A stretch of DNA of 53,963 nucleotides. Origin: Ralstonia sp. TCR112. Lineage in GTDB: Bacteria > Pseudomonadota > Gammaproteobacteria > Burkholderiales > Burkholderiaceae. The notes beneath the pieces were generated by a model. The model saw nothing but the letters and a program-made list of their open reading frames with translations, made no database searches and had not been told where the DNA came from. This document shows positions 17,949 through 30,007 of the stretch, piece by piece. A program made the position numbers and the translations under genes. The first letter of the stretch is position 1. Every line of letters begins with the position of its first letter. The stretch spans positions 1 through 53,963 of the forward strand of contig NZ_VOSS01000101.1 of assembly GCF_007997035.1 (NCBI RefSeq). Direction: 5' to 3'.

Positions 17949-19568
17949 TCACTCCCACTCAATCGTCGCAGGCGGCTTGCCCGACACGTCGTACACGACG
18001 CGGCTCAAACCACGCACCTCGTTGATGATGCGGTTCGACACGCGGCCCAGCAGCGTGTACGGCAGATGCGCCCAATGTGCGGTCATGAAGTCGGTGGTCT
18101 GCACGGCACGCAACGCCGTCACGTAGTCGTATGTGCGGCCATCGCCCATCACGCCGACGGACTTGATCGGCAGGAACACCGCAAACGCCTGGCTGGTCAG
18201 GTCGTACCAGCTCTTGCCGACATCGCCTTCGCCGCAGATGCCGGCGGCAGCGTCCTGCGCCGTGGCCTTGGTACCGCGCAGCTCTTCGATGAAGATCGCG
18301 TCGGCACGGCGCAGCAGGTCTGCATATTCGCGCTTGACCTCGCCCAGAATACGCACGCCCAGGCCCGGCCCCGGGAACGGATGGCGATAGACCATTTCGT
18401 GCGGCAGGCCCAGCGCCACGCCCAGCTCGCGCACTTCATCCTTGAACAGGTCGCGCAGCGGTTCGAGCAACTTCAGGCCGAGCGTTTCCGGCAGGCCGCC
18501 CACGTTGTGGTGGCTCTTGATCGTCGTTGCCTTCTTCGTCTTGGTGCCGCCCGATTCCACCACGTCCGGGTAGATCGTGCCCTGCGCCAGCCACTTGGCG
18601 TTGCTGAGTTTCTTGGCTTCGGCCTGGAACACCTCAACGAACTCGCGGCCGATGATCTTGCGCTTGGCTTCAGGGTCCGTCACACCGGCCAGATGGCCGA
18701 GGAACTGCTCAGACGCGTCCACGTGCACGACCTTGGCGTGGAGGCGGCCGGCGAACATGTCCATCACCATCTTGCCTTCGTCCAGGCGCAGCAGGCCGTG
18801 GTCGACGAACACGCAGGTCAGCTGGTCACCGATCGCGCGGTGAATGAGCGCCGCCGCCACCGACGAATCGACGCCGCCCGACAGGCCAAGGATCACCTCT
18901 TCGTCGCCGACTTGCTCGCGGATGCGCTTGACGGCTTCCTCGATGTGGTCGCGCATGATCCAGTCCGGCTTGGCACCGGCGATCTCCAGCACGAAGCGCT
19001 CGAGCATCGCGCGGCCCTGCACGGTGTGCGTGACTTCCGGGTGGAACTGCACGGCGTAGTAGCCACGCGCCTCGTCGGCCATGCCGGCGATGGGGCAGCT
19101 TGGCGTCGAGGCCAGCAGCTTGAAGCCCGGGGGCAGCTCGGCAACCTTGTCGCCGTGGCTCATCCACACCTTGAGCATGCCGTGGCCTTCCGGCGTGGCG
19201 AAATCCTGGATGTCCTTGAGCAGGCGAGTGTGGCCATGCGCGCGCACTTCGGCGTAACCGAATTCGCGGTGGTCGCTCCACTCGACCTTGCCGCCCAGCT
19301 GCACGGCCATGGTCTGCATGCCGTAGCAGATGCCCAGCACCGGCACGCCCAGGTCCCACACGGCCTGGGGGGCGCGCAGCTGGTGGTCTTCGTAGGTGCT
19401 GGCGTGGCTGCCGGACAGGATGATCGCCTTGGGCGCGAACTCGCGCACGAAGGCGTCGGACACGTCGTTCGGATGGATCTCGCAATAGACGTGTGCTTCA
19501 CGCACGCGCCGCGCAATCAGTTGCGTGACCTGCGAGCCGAAATCAAGGATGAGGACTTTGTCGTGCAT
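17949..19568 (-). CDS. guaA: GMP synthase (glutamine-hydrolysing)
   Basis: This 539-residue enzyme converts XMP to GMP with ATP and glutamine, the last step of GMP synthesis. The N-terminal class I glutamine amidotransferase domain has its nucleophile C81 in GICYGMQ, with the His/Glu pair in FHPEVTH. The ATP pyrophosphatase domain has the P-loop LSGGVDSS, and the C-terminal dimerisation domain ends in the conserved PPATIEWE. The start at 19568 ([13 protein letters not shown]) is the family N-terminus. It overlaps the upstream membrane-protein gene by 26 bases and lies downstream of guaB in the same direction, forming a guaB-x-guaA unit. Confidence 0.98.
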   Translation of the reverse strand: MHDKVLILDFGSQVTQLIARRVREAHVYCEIHPNDVSDAFVREFAPKAIILSGSHASTYEDHQLRAPQAVWDLGVPVLGICYGMQTMAVQLGGKVEWSDHREFGYAEVRAHGHTRLLKDIQDFATPEGHGMLKVWMSHGDKVAELPPGFKLLASTPSCPIAGMADEARGYYAVQFHPEVTHTVQGRAMLERFVLEIAGAKPDWIMRDHIEEAVKRIREQVGDEEVILGLSGGVDSSVAAALIHRAIGDQLTCVFVDHGLLRLDEGKMVMDMFAGRLHAKVVHVDASEQFLGHLAGVTDPEAKRKIIGREFVEVFQAEAKKLSNAKWLAQGTIYPDVVESGGTKTKKATTIKSHHNVGGLPETLGLKLLEPLRDLFKDEVRELGVALGLPHEMVYRHPFPGPGLGVRILGEVKREYADLLRRADAIFIEELRGTKATAQDAAAGICGEGDVGKSWYDLTSQAFAVFLPIKSVGVMGDGRTYDYVTALRAVQTTDFMTAHWAHLPYTLLGRVSNRIINEVRGLSRVVYDVSGKPPATIEWE

Positions 19569-20124
19569 GTTGTGGAGGAATGGAATCGGCAATCGTGTCG
19601 ACTTCAGTGCCGGGGCCGTAGCCCGGAGGCGGCATGTAGCCAGGTTCTTTGCGTTGCGCCTTTTCTGCGCGTTCGCGTTCGCGCGCGGCCGCGGCATCTT
19701 CACGGGCCTTCTGCGCGCGCACGCGCTCATGGGTGCGCACACGGCGCGACGCGGGAATCTGCACAGCGGAAAACGCCGCCAGCACCGCCGCAAACGTCGG
19801 CAGCCAGATGCGGCCTGCGCCGTCCACCGGCAGGTGGAAGAACAGCAGCCACGCAATCACCAGCACGGCGACCGCCAGGTTCACATGACCGACCACCTGC
19901 GCCACGGCGGTCGTCAGTTGACCGTTGACGGTGGCGTGCCACAGCAGCCACGCCACGCCAATCAGCGTGACGCCGAGCAGCTGACCGTACATCGCCGGCT
20001 CCGGCTGCGGCAATTGCAGCGCGCCGAAGATGGACGTCATCGGTGAAGCCAGCAGGACGAGACCGACGCACAGTGCGACAGCCGCATCCAGAAACAGAAC
20101 GAGTCGCAAAAGCGCTTTCATCAT
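19543..20124 (-). CDS. Conserved four-helix membrane protein, unknown function
   Basis: This 193-residue protein has about four hydrophobic segments in the first 125 residues, followed by a charged tail (residues about 127-193) rich in Arg, Glu and Ala and then Pro and Gly. No recognised domain or catalytic motif is visible. It sits between guaB and guaA and overlaps the guaA start by 26 bases, so it is probably co-expressed with them. A link to purine metabolism is not evident. Confidence 0.7.
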   Translation of the reverse strand: MMKALLRLVLFLDAAVALCVGLVLLASPMTSIFGALQLPQPEPAMYGQLLGVTLIGVAWLLWHATVNGQLTTAVAQVVGHVNLAVAVLVIAWLLFFHLPVDGAGRIWLPTFAAVLAAFSAVQIPASRRVRTHERVRAQKAREDAAAARERERAEKAQRKEPGYMPPPGYGPGTEVDTIADSIPPQHARQSPHP

Positions 20125-20244
20125 CGTCTCCAGTTGCGGGCGGCCGCCCGTGCTTCGGCCGCCGGTTGATTCAGCCGGAGCGCCCGCGCACCCCGGCGGC
20201 AGTACTGCTTGCCTTCTATCTTGTTTGCGATGATCGGCAAGCGA

Positions 20245-21708
20245 TCAGTCGCGGTGATAGTTCGGCGCTTCCTTCGTGATCTGCACGTCGTGCACGTGCG
20301 ATTCGTTCATGCCAGCGGCGGTGATCTCGACAAATTGCGCCTTCTCGTGCCATTCGGCAATCGATGCGCAACCGCAGTAGCCCATCGACGAGCGGACGCC
20401 ACCCGTGAGTTGATGCACGATCGGCAACGCGGAACCCTTGTAAGGCACGCGGCCCTCGATACCTTCGGGCACCAGCTTGTCGACGTTGGCGGTGTTGTCT
20501 TCCTGGAAGTAACGGTCGGCAGCGCCGTCCTTCATCGCGCCCACCGAGCCCATGCCGCGGTAGCTCTTGTACGAGCGACCCTGGAACAGGAACACCTCAC
20601 CCGGCGATTCGTCCGTACCGGCAAACATGCCGCCCATCATCACGGTGTGTGCGCCGGCAGCCAGCGCCTTGGCGACGTCGCCCGAGTAGCGGATACCGCC
20701 GTCGGCGATCAGGGGAACGCCGGTGCCCTTCAGTGCCTCGGCCACATTCGACACGGCAAAGATCTGCGGCACGCCCACGCCAGCGACGATCCGCGTCGTG
20801 CAGATCGAGCCCGGGCCGATACCGACCTTGACGCCATCCGCACCGTGGTCGACCAGCGCCTTGGCAGCGTCGCCCGTGGCGATGTTGCCGCCAATCACCT
20901 GCACTTGCGGGTAGTTGTCCTTGATCCAACGCACGCGACTCAGCACGCCCTGGCTGTGACCGTGCGCGGTGTCCACCACGATCACGTCCACGCCGGCCTT
21001 GACCAGCAAATCGATACGCAGATCGTTATCCGGGCCCACGCCCACCGCCGCACCCACGCGCAGCGAACCGCGTTCGTCCTTCGACGCCAGCGGGTATTCG
21101 GTGGCCTTCTGGATGTCCTTGACGGTGATCAGGCCGCGCAGCTCGAAAGCCTCGCCCACCACCAGCACACGCTCCAGGCGGTGCTTGTTCATCAGGCGCT
21201 TGGCCTCTTCCAGCGAGGCGCCTTCCTTGACGGTGACGAGCTTCTCGCTCGGCGTCATCTTGGCGCGCACCGGGGCGTCCAGTTCCTCTTCGAAACGCAG
21301 ATCGCGGTTGGTGATGATGCCCACCACCTTCTTGCCTTCCAGCACCGGGAAGCCCGAAATGCCGTGCTGGGCCGACAGCGCCATCACGTCGCGGATCTTC
21401 ATGTCCGGACCGATGGTGATCGGGTCACGCAGCACGCCCGATTCAAAGCGCTTGACCTTGGCGACTTCGCGCGCCTGTTCTTCCGGCTTCAGGTTCTTGT
21501 GGACGATACCGATGCCACCTTGCTGCGCCATGGCGATGGCGAGCCGCGCTTCCGTGACCGTATCCATGGCGGCGGAGACGAGCGGAATGGCGAGTTCGAT
21601 CGAACGGGTGAGCTTGGTGCGAAGGGACGTATCGCGGGGCAGGACGGCCGAGTAGGCCGGGACGAGCAGCACATCATCGAACGTGAGTGCTTTCTGGACA
21701 AGACGCAT
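20245..21708 (-). CDS. guaB: IMP dehydrogenase
   Basis: This 487-residue enzyme oxidises IMP to XMP with NAD+, the committed step of guanine nucleotide synthesis. The TIM-barrel catalytic domain shows the active-site cysteine in GPGSICTTR, the phosphate-binding DGGIRYSGD and the flap residues near YKGS. Two CBS domains are inserted at about residues 95-205. The start at 21708 ([15 protein letters not shown]) is preceded by AGAGGAAA; the open frame extends 21 bases further upstream without conserved sequence. It lies upstream of guaA on the same strand. Confidence 0.98.
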   Translation of the reverse strand: MRLVQKALTFDDVLLVPAYSAVLPRDTSLRTKLTRSIELAIPLVSAAMDTVTEARLAIAMAQQGGIGIVHKNLKPEEQAREVAKVKRFESGVLRDPITIGPDMKIRDVMALSAQHGISGFPVLEGKKVVGIITNRDLRFEEELDAPVRAKMTPSEKLVTVKEGASLEEAKRLMNKHRLERVLVVGEAFELRGLITVKDIQKATEYPLASKDERGSLRVGAAVGVGPDNDLRIDLLVKAGVDVIVVDTAHGHSQGVLSRVRWIKDNYPQVQVIGGNIATGDAAKALVDHGADGVKVGIGPGSICTTRIVAGVGVPQIFAVSNVAEALKGTGVPLIADGGIRYSGDVAKALAAGAHTVMMGGMFAGTDESPGEVFLFQGRSYKSYRGMGSVGAMKDGAADRYFQEDNTANVDKLVPEGIEGRVPYKGSALPIVHQLTGGVRSSMGYCGCASIAEWHEKAQFVEITAAGMNESHVHDVQITKEAPNYHRD

Positions 21709-21735
21709 AGCAATTTCCTCTAGGCGCAAAATCGG

Positions 21736-21741
21736 ATTATA
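21736..21741 (-). promoter_or_regulatory. Probable guaB -10 element
   Basis: A perfect TATAAT (minus strand) lies 28 bases upstream of the guaB ATG. No good -35 was found 16-18 bases before it. Confidence 0.45.
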
Positions 21742-21862
21742 CGGGAATTCGCCCCACGGTTGTAGAGACCCGTGCTATGCTCGATAAATTTTTCTTCGCG
21801 CACGCACCTCCAGCGCTCTGCGCCGCCAGCGGCCGCGCCGAATCAGCCTCGCGAGTGTTCGA

Positions 21863-22807
21863 ATGGGAATTGGCGTATTGTGCGCCCTGCTGGCCGGGGC
21901 GATGTGGGGCATGGTCTTTGTTGCGCCCCGCGCGCTGCCCGCCTTTTCACCGTGGGAACTGACCCTCGGCCGCTACCTCGCCTACGGCATCATCGCCGCC
22001 ATTGCGGCCGGCCCGATCCTCCCCCGCATTGCCCGCAAGATAACGCGCGCCGATTGCCTGGCGCTCGTCCGGCAATCCTGCAGCGGCAATCTTGTCTATT
22101 ACGTACTTCTGGCCTTCGCCGTGCAACTGGCCGGAGTCGCGCCCACCTCGCTGATCATCGGCATCTTGCCCATCACCGTCACGGTTCTGGGGCGGCGCGA
22201 CCACGGCGCTGTGCCGCTTTCCCGGCTGATCTGGCCGCTGCTCTTGGTAGCTGCCGGCATTGTCTGCATCAATGTCGACCTGTTTGGACATCAGGCCACC
22301 GCCGCGGCGGCCAATGTCCGGCCGATCTGGCAGCGCATTGCCGGCATCGTCTGTGCGGCCGGCGCGCTGTGCAGCTGGACGTGGTACGCCGTCGACAACG
22401 CCCGCTACCTGCAGCGCAATCCGCATTTTTCCAGCAACGAATGGTCTGCCCTATATGGCATTTCGAGCGGCATTCTGTCGGCAGCGTTGATCACGGTGGC
22501 TCTGCTCACGGTCGGCACAGCATGGATGAGCGCCGGCGGACGTATCTGGGGCACGTTCTGGGCGGTCAATGCGGCCGTGGCACTTGGCGCGTCGCTGATC
22601 GGCAACAACCTGTGGAACATCGCCTCGCGACGGCTGCCGCTCACGCTGTCGGGCCAGATGATCGTGTTCGAGACGCTGTTTGCGCTGGCATATGGCTTCG
22701 TGTACGACGGCCGCTGGCCACGCCCGCTTGAGATCGCCGCAATCGCCTTGCTCATCCTGGGTGTCGGCTGGTCGGTGCGCTTGCATGCCAACGACAAGTC
22801 TGCATAA
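21863..22807 (+). CDS. EamA/DMT-superfamily transporter
   Basis: This 314-residue membrane protein has about ten hydrophobic segments arranged as two EamA repeats. The early GAMWGMVFVAPRAL and the late PLTLSGQMIVFETLFALAYG are typical of this drug/metabolite exporter superfamily. Substrate unknown. It is a single gene, divergent from guaB. Confidence 0.82.
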   Translation: MGIGVLCALLAGAMWGMVFVAPRALPAFSPWELTLGRYLAYGIIAAIAAGPILPRIARKITRADCLALVRQSCSGNLVYYVLLAFAVQLAGVAPTSLIIGILPITVTVLGRRDHGAVPLSRLIWPLLLVAAGIVCINVDLFGHQATAAAANVRPIWQRIAGIVCAAGALCSWTWYAVDNARYLQRNPHFSSNEWSALYGISSGILSAALITVALLTVGTAWMSAGGRIWGTFWAVNAAVALGASLIGNNLWNIASRRLPLTLSGQMIVFETLFALAYGFVYDGRWPRPLEIAAIALLILGVGWSVRLHANDKSA

Positions 22808-22961
22808 ACTGGGCGCCTTGCCGGGGGGCGAGTCGACAGGCCGAGCCAGGCCGTCGGCGTAGATTGGCGAGTGGCGATCACGCCACCGGGCTCCCGTGCG
22901 CGTCGAGGGGCCGTCGTCGGGTCGGCCAGCGCGCCGTCGGCAGTCCACGAACGAGAACTCC

Positions 22962-23501
22962 ATGAAACGACTGCACGTCCTGTTGCCTGCCACTGCGGCC
23001 CTGATCGCCCTTGCCTGCCCGGTTGCCCAGGCGCAATGGGCCTGGCAATGGCGCGACGACAAGGGCCACATGGTCTACAGCGACGCTGCACCGCCGCCGT
23101 CGGTGCCGCCCAGCCGCATCATCCGCAACCCGAACAGCCGCACGGCCACGGCCTATGAAGCGCTGTCCGCACCTGCCTCGGGCGTCAAGGCGGCAGACCC
23201 GAACGCAGCCGCGAAACCCCGCCAGCCGGCCTCCGGCGTCGCCGCGTCCAACCCAGACGAAGAATTGCGCAAGCGCATGGCCGACCGCGCCAAGAAGGAA
23301 CAGGACGAGGCCAAGCAGGCGGAGCAGGCCCAGCGCAAACAGGCAGAATGCCAGCGCCTTCGCGCCGACACCGCCTACCTCCAGGGCGGTCGCCGCTATG
23401 CCACGCCGCAGCCGGATGGGTCGCTTTCGTATATGGATGACAACCAGCGCGCCCAGGCCATTCAGCGCAACCAGGCCGTGCTGGACCAGAACTGCGGCTA
23501 A
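22962..23501 (+). CDS. DUF4124 exported protein
   Basis: This 179-residue protein has a signal peptide (residues 1-24, AQA cleavage site), then the DUF4124 core (WQWRDDKGHMVYSD), a proline-rich linker and a charged, Lys/Gln/Glu-rich helical segment (about 100-135). DUF4124 proteins are periplasmic and of unknown function. The ATG at 22962 is chosen because it begins the signal peptide; the upstream frame is not conserved in character. Confidence 0.85.
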   Translation: MKRLHVLLPATAALIALACPVAQAQWAWQWRDDKGHMVYSDAAPPPSVPPSRIIRNPNSRTATAYEALSAPASGVKAADPNAAAKPRQPASGVAASNPDEELRKRMADRAKKEQDEAKQAEQAQRKQAECQRLRADTAYLQGGRRYATPQPDGSLSYMDDNQRAQAIQRNQAVLDQNCG

Positions 23502-23510
23502 GACTAAGAC

Positions 23511-23876
23511 TTACTCGAGGACGTCGTCTTTGGGCGGCGCCTCGTTGCGCAGCCACTTCAGCCCTTCGCGCGTGCCCGTGGCCCGCACCTTCTGCACACG
23601 CCGCCGGCGTGCGGTCTTCGGATCGGCGATCAGCGGACCCAGGATTTCCACCCGGTCACGCGCATGCAATGCGGCATCGGGGGTCTTGCGCTTGCCGTAA
23701 ACACCCAGCCGGCAGGTCTCGATCGTCAGATCCACGCCGCTGAGCAAGCCGGACGCCCGCACGGCGTCGGCCACCGTCGCCTGCGCCGGCACTTGCACGT
23801 TGACAAGCCGCGGCGGCGTGACCGTCGCCAGGCAGACCATCACGTCAATCACGGAATTGGGTTCAGGACTCGCCAT
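23511..23876 (-). CDS. rnfH: RnfH-family ubiquitin-like protein
   Basis: This 121-residue protein belongs to UPF0125/RnfH, a beta-grasp family. The IDVMVCLA strand, the VADAVRASGLL helix, the GVYGKRK turn and the RDRVEILGPLIADPK segment are diagnostic. Despite the name, no rnf electron-transport genes are nearby. It overlaps the ratA stop by 14 bases, the common RatA-RnfH arrangement in proteobacteria. Confidence 0.9.
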   Translation of the reverse strand: MASPEPNSVIDVMVCLATVTPPRLVNVQVPAQATVADAVRASGLLSGVDLTIETCRLGVYGKRKTPDAALHARDRVEILGPLIADPKTARRRRVQKVRATGTREGLKWLRNEAPPKDDVLE

Positions 23877-24300
23877 ACACAGCCTCGGCGCGTTTGACGA
23901 ATGAGTCGACGAAGGTGTTGGCGATCATGCTGAACACCGGGCCGATGAGCTTTTCCAGAATCACACTGGAAAACTCGTAATGCAGGTGGAAATTGATCTT
24001 GCAGGCATCCGCGCGCAGCGGCGTGAAGATCCAGAAACCGGTGAACGACTTGAAAGGCCCGTCTGCGAACGTCATATCGATGCGGGTGGGCCGCGTTTGC
24101 ACGTTGCGCGTGCGAAAGAATTGATGGATGCCCTTGAAGGCGATATCGACACGCGCGTCGAGTGACGTTTCCGTCTGCTCGTAGATTTCCACGCCGCCGC
24201 ACCAGGGCAGAAAGTTCGGATAGTCCTTGACGTCGGTGACCAGGTCGAACATCTGTTCGGCCGAGTAGCCAATCAACACGGTTTTTTCAACGTCTGCCAT
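23863..24300 (-). CDS. ratA: RatA/COQ10-like START-domain protein
   Basis: This 145-residue protein is of the polyketide cyclase/START superfamily. It has the conserved segment [20 protein letters not shown] at about residues 17-36 and a C-terminal amphipathic helix. Homologues are named either ribosome-association toxin RatA or, by similarity to mitochondrial Coq10, a ubiquinone-binding protein. The sequence does not decide between them. It is divergent from smpB and overlaps rnfH. No antitoxin role for RnfH should be assumed. Confidence 0.88.
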   Translation of the reverse strand: MADVEKTVLIGYSAEQMFDLVTDVKDYPNFLPWCGGVEIYEQTETSLDARVDIAFKGIHQFFRTRNVQTRPTRIDMTFADGPFKSFTGFWIFTPLRADACKINFHLHYEFSSVILEKLIGPVFSMIANTFVDSFVKRAEAVYGES

Positions 24301-24425
24301 GCGTCATCCGAAAGCTTTGCGCGCCGCGCCCCGGTTGGGATTGCGGCGGATTTGTTAAACTCGCCATTTTATCGCAGCGCATGCAGGGATCATCACCCCA
24401 ATGCGCGCACCGCATATTCCAACGT

Positions 24426-24872
24426 ATGACCATCGCCGACAACAAGAAGGCCTTCTTCGATTACTTCATCGAGGAGCGCTACGAGGCAGGCATGGCTCTC
24501 GAGGGCTGGGAGGTGAAAGCCATCCGAGCCAACCGTGCGCAGATCAAGGAAGGCTACGTCGTCATTCGTAACGCCGAGCTGTTCCTGATCGGGGCCCATA
24601 TCAGCCCGCTGCAATCGGCCTCCACGCATGTCAATCCAGACCCCGTGCGCACGCGCAAACTGCTGCTGCACGCCGAAGAGATCAGGAAGCTCATCGGCAA
24701 GGTGGAGCAGCGCGGCTACACGCTCGTGCCGCTCAACCTGCACTACACGCGCGGCCGCGTGAAATGCGAAATCGGCTTGGCGAAGGGCAAGAAGCTCTTC
24801 GACAAGCGCGAAACCGAAAAGGACCGCGACTGGCAGCGCGAAAAAGCGCGCCTCATGCGCGAGAAGGCCTGA
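24426..24872 (+). CDS. smpB: SsrA-binding protein
   Basis: This 148-residue protein binds tmRNA and delivers it to stalled ribosomes in trans-translation. It has the standard N-terminus ([19 protein letters not shown]), the [11 protein letters not shown] strand and the basic C-terminal tail ending [14 protein letters not shown]. The ATG at 24426 gives the family length; the frame upstream is not conserved. It is divergent from ratA. Confidence 0.98.
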   Translation: MTIADNKKAFFDYFIEERYEAGMALEGWEVKAIRANRAQIKEGYVVIRNAELFLIGAHISPLQSASTHVNPDPVRTRKLLLHAEEIRKLIGKVEQRGYTLVPLNLHYTRGRVKCEIGLAKGKKLFDKRETEKDRDWQREKARLMREKA

Positions 24873-24892
24873 GCCCTCGCGCTTGCCGACCT

Positions 24893-25819
24893 TTACGCGC
24901 TCGGCCGCTGCTGCTTCACAATCGTCAACGCTGACGCAATCATCGTGCTCAGGTCGCCCATGTTGCCCGGCACGATGAGCGTGTTGCCCTGCTTGGCCAG
25001 GTTGCCGAACGCGCTCACATACTCTTCCGCCACTTTCAGGTTAACGGCATCGACACCACCCTCGGTGCGAATGGCCTGACCGATCTTCTGGATCGCCTGT
25101 GCGTTGGCTTCGGCCACCGCCAGAATCGCCGCCGCCTCACCCTGCGCCTTGTTGATGGCAGCCTGCTTTTCACCTTCGGATTTCTGGATGGCAGCCTCGC
25201 GCGCACCAGATGCCAGGTTGATCTGCTCCTGACGTTTACCCTCCGATGCGGCGATGAGCGCACGCTTTTCGCGCTCGGCCGTAATCTGCGCCTGCATGGC
25301 ATGCAGGATTTCCTTCGGCGGGGTTAGATCCTTGATCTCGTAACGCAGCACCTTCACGCCCCAGTTCGATGCCGCCTCATCCAGCGCATTGACGACGCTG
25401 TGGTTGATGAAGTCACGCTCTTCAAACGTCTTGTCCAGTTCCAGCTTGCCGACCACCGAGCGCAGCGTCGTCTGCGCGAGCTGCGTGATGGCGATCACGA
25501 AATTGCTGGAGCCATACGATGCCCGCATCGGGTCGGTCACCTGGAAATACAGGATGCCGTCCACCTGCAGTTGCGTGTTGTCCTTGGTGATGCAAATCTG
25601 GCTCGGCACGTCGAGCGGGATTTCCTTGAGCACGTGCTTGTAGGCCACGCGATCGACAAAGGGCAGCACGATGTTGAGCCCCGGCGAGAGCGTCGCGTGA
25701 TACTTGCCCAGCCGCTCCAGAATCCAGGCGTGCTGTTGCGGCACGATCTTGATGCCTTGCGCGATGAGCACGATGGCGGCAAACAGGACGATGATCGCGA
25801 GAGTCCCCAGCTCGAACAT
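24893..25819 (-). CDS. SPFH/band 7 membrane protein, stomatin/QmcA-like
   Basis: This 308-residue protein has one N-terminal transmembrane helix (about residues 6-24), an SPFH/band 7 domain (about 25-180) and an alanine/glutamate-rich coiled coil (about 190-260). Homologues form membrane-associated oligomers and often work with NfeD-type partners or FtsH. A strong GGAGG ribosome-binding site precedes the ATG at 25819; longer frames upstream lie within the nfeD-like gene. The NfeD-like gene immediately upstream on the same strand completes the usual pair. Confidence 0.92.
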   Translation of the reverse strand: MFELGTLAIIVLFAAIVLIAQGIKIVPQQHAWILERLGKYHATLSPGLNIVLPFVDRVAYKHVLKEIPLDVPSQICITKDNTQLQVDGILYFQVTDPMRASYGSSNFVIAITQLAQTTLRSVVGKLELDKTFEERDFINHSVVNALDEAASNWGVKVLRYEIKDLTPPKEILHAMQAQITAEREKRALIAASEGKRQEQINLASGAREAAIQKSEGEKQAAINKAQGEAAAILAVAEANAQAIQKIGQAIRTEGGVDAVNLKVAEEYVSAFGNLAKQGNTLIVPGNMGDLSTMIASALTIVKQQRPSA

Positions 25820-25868
25820 AGAACCTCCGTGGTTGAGCTTGTTGGTTGTTTTGAGTGCGATGTGCGTG

Positions 25869-26294
25869 TTATTTGGGCGCGACGACGAGCACGTTGCCGC
25901 GCACTTCGACGATCCGGAACTCGCCACCTGTGGCGGGCGCGTGCGGTGCAAGTTCGACATCCCAGGCGGCGCCGCGATACTGCACGCGCGCGCGGCGCTC
26001 CGGCGACCAGGCGTCGACGCGCAGGGTCTCGCCGATATCCAGATTGACGTTGCGATTACGGGCGGCGTTCTCGCGCGTCGCCCGCCCGTAGCGCGTACGC
26101 CGCAGCCCGACGATGCCAAACACCGCCACGATGGCGGCCACGATGGCCTGCGCAGGAAATGCGAGGCCGATCAGCGCAGCAAGGCCGCCGGCAATCAGCC
26201 CAATCGCCACCATCAGCAGATAGAAGGTCCCCGTCATCAGCTCGCCGATGACGAGCAGCACGGCCAGAGAAAACCAGACGGTCTGAGCCGACAT
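25869..26294 (-). CDS. NfeD-like membrane protein
   Basis: This 141-residue protein has two or three N-terminal transmembrane segments (about residues 5-65) and a C-terminal NfeD OB-fold domain (about 80-140, with GETLRVDAWSPERRARVQYRG). Such short NfeD proteins lack the protease domain and partner with stomatin-like proteins. It is 49 bases upstream of the stomatin-like gene in the same operon. Confidence 0.88.
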   Translation of the reverse strand: MSAQTVWFSLAVLLVIGELMTGTFYLLMVAIGLIAGGLAALIGLAFPAQAIVAAIVAVFGIVGLRRTRYGRATRENAARNRNVNLDIGETLRVDAWSPERRARVQYRGAAWDVELAPHAPATGGEFRIVEVRGNVLVVAPK

Positions 26295-26317
26295 ACTCCC
26301 TCTCCCTGAATCCCATA

Positions 26318-26351
26318 AAAAAACCCCCGCGACGCTGTTCGTCTGCGGGGG
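26318..26351 (-). terminator. ppsA terminator
   Basis: Read leftward, a GC-rich hairpin (GCCCCCGC-GACG ... CGTC-GCGGGGG type arms at 26324-26334 and 26340-26351) is followed by seven T residues. It lies about 120 bases after the ppsA stop. Confidence 0.85.
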
Positions 26352-26471
26352 CATGTCGCTCGGCCCCCGCCAGCGCTGGACGCCGCCGGGCACTTCGCGT
26401 TCTTGTTGGCGCGCACCCGTCAGGATACGCGCCTTGTCTTACGACATTCGTTGTAACGCTCTAGTTCAAGC

Positions 26472-28859
<2,388 letters not shown>

Positions 28860-28929
28860 ACAAGCCCCTAAACTAAGTGAAAAACCGGTCGGATCCGCAC
28901 GGGGCTTTCTTCTTGTCGTCTGGCCGTAC

Positions 28930-29035
28930 GAATCGCTTGGCTAAATCATCCGGAAGCCATGCCAGGATTGCCGCTGCGGCAGCGCCTGGCAGGCAATTGG
29001 CCCGAATTGCTTAGCTAAACGATCGCCGCTATTCT
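28930..29035 (+). promoter_or_regulatory. ppsA-ppsR intergenic region with 21-base direct repeat and ppsR promoter
   Basis: Two direct repeats at 28930-28950 and 29004-29024 agree at 17 of 21 positions (core GCTTrGCTAAA), with starts 74 bases apart, about seven helical turns. The second overlaps TTGCTT (29007-29012), which with TATTCT (29030-29035), 17 bases away, makes a sigma-70-like promoter for ppsR. The repeats are good candidates for a shared regulator-binding site controlling both genes. Confidence 0.5.
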
Positions 29036-29089
29036 ACCGTGCCGCAGCACGATTTCCTGCCGGCGTGCTGGAAAAACCCCTCGTTTTCG

Positions 29090-29941
29090 ATGACCGACCT
29101 CGCCTCCGCATCTCCCAACCGGACACCTTTCCGGACCGTTTTCATCGTGTCGGATGGCACCGGGATCACCGCAGAAACCTTCAGCCACTCGATCCTGGCG
29201 CAGTTTGAGATGAAATTCCGCCAGGTGCGGATTCCGTTTGTCGACACGATCGACAAGGCGCATGTTGCGGTCGCCAAGATCAACGAGGCGTTTCACGTCG
29301 AAGGGGTGAGGCCGATCGTCTTCACCACGTTGGTGGATGCCGAGGCAAACGAGATCGTCCATCGGGCCAAGGCCACCATCCTGGACATGTTCCAGACCTT
29401 CATCGAGCCGCTCGAGAGGGAGCTGAACCTCAAGTCCACGCATGCCATTGGCCGGTTTCACCAGAATGCTGACACCGAGGCGTACAAGAACCGCATCGAA
29501 GCGATCAATTTTTCACTTGCCCACGATGACGGGCAGTCACACAAGAACCTGGCCGAGGCGGATGTGATTTTGGTGGGGGTATCGCGCAGCGGCAAGACGC
29601 CGACCAGCCTGTACCTGGCGATGCAATATGGCGTGAAATCGGCCAACTACCCGCTCATTCCGGATGATTTCGAGCGCGGCAAGCTGCCCACCGTGCTGTA
29701 CGACTACAAGAGCAAGATTTTCGGGCTGTCGATCGACCCTCAGCGCCTGTCGGAAATCCGCAATGAACGTCGCCCAGGCAGCAAATACGCAGCACTGGAA
29801 AATTGCCGCTACGAGATCAACGAGGCCGAAGCGATGATGCGGCGCGAGGGCATCAAGTGGCTGTCGTCAACGCACAAGTCGATCGAGGAAATTGCCACGA
29901 CGATCCTGCAGGACATCAAGATGGAGCACGGCAACTACTGA
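29090..29941 (+). CDS. ppsR: PEP synthase regulatory kinase/pyrophosphorylase
   Basis: This 283-residue DUF299-family protein phosphorylates and dephosphorylates PEP synthase in an ADP- and phosphate-dependent way. The P-loop-like GVSRSGKT is at residues 163-170, the N-terminal strand is [13 protein letters not shown], and the conserved [10 protein letters not shown] and [11 protein letters not shown] segments follow. The start at 29090 gives the family N-terminus; an open frame from 29039 would add 17 residues. Its location head-to-head with ppsA is the classical arrangement. Confidence 0.95.
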   Translation: MTDLASASPNRTPFRTVFIVSDGTGITAETFSHSILAQFEMKFRQVRIPFVDTIDKAHVAVAKINEAFHVEGVRPIVFTTLVDAEANEIVHRAKATILDMFQTFIEPLERELNLKSTHAIGRFHQNADTEAYKNRIEAINFSLAHDDGQSHKNLAEADVILVGVSRSGKTPTSLYLAMQYGVKSANYPLIPDDFERGKLPTVLYDYKSKIFGLSIDPQRLSEIRNERRPGSKYAALENCRYEINEAEAMMRREGIKWLSSTHKSIEEIATTILQDIKMEHGNY

Positions 29942-29960
29942 GCGTAGGACGCCAAAGCAC

Positions 29961-29996
29961 AAGCAAAACGGCCGGCATTGCACCGGCGTTTTGCTT
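29961..29996. terminator. Bidirectional terminator after ppsR
   Basis: An inverted repeat with arms AAGCAAAACG and CGTTTTGCTT, plus an inner CCGG stem, separates the convergent ppsR and hydrolase genes. Both strands end in short T-rich runs. Confidence 0.75.
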
Positions 29997-30007
29997 TTCT
30001 GTGCCGG

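Noticed and set aside
17202-19928. Very long open frames antisense to guaA, bamA (39402-41816), ppsA (26571-28871) and others
   Set aside because: They mirror strongly conserved genes on the opposite strand in GC-rich DNA, have low-complexity Arg/Ala/His-rich translations and no domains.
23511-24300. RatA-RnfH as a toxin-antitoxin system
   Set aside because: RatA homologues are equally well described as ubiquinone-binding Coq10-like proteins, and nothing in the sequence shows toxin activity.
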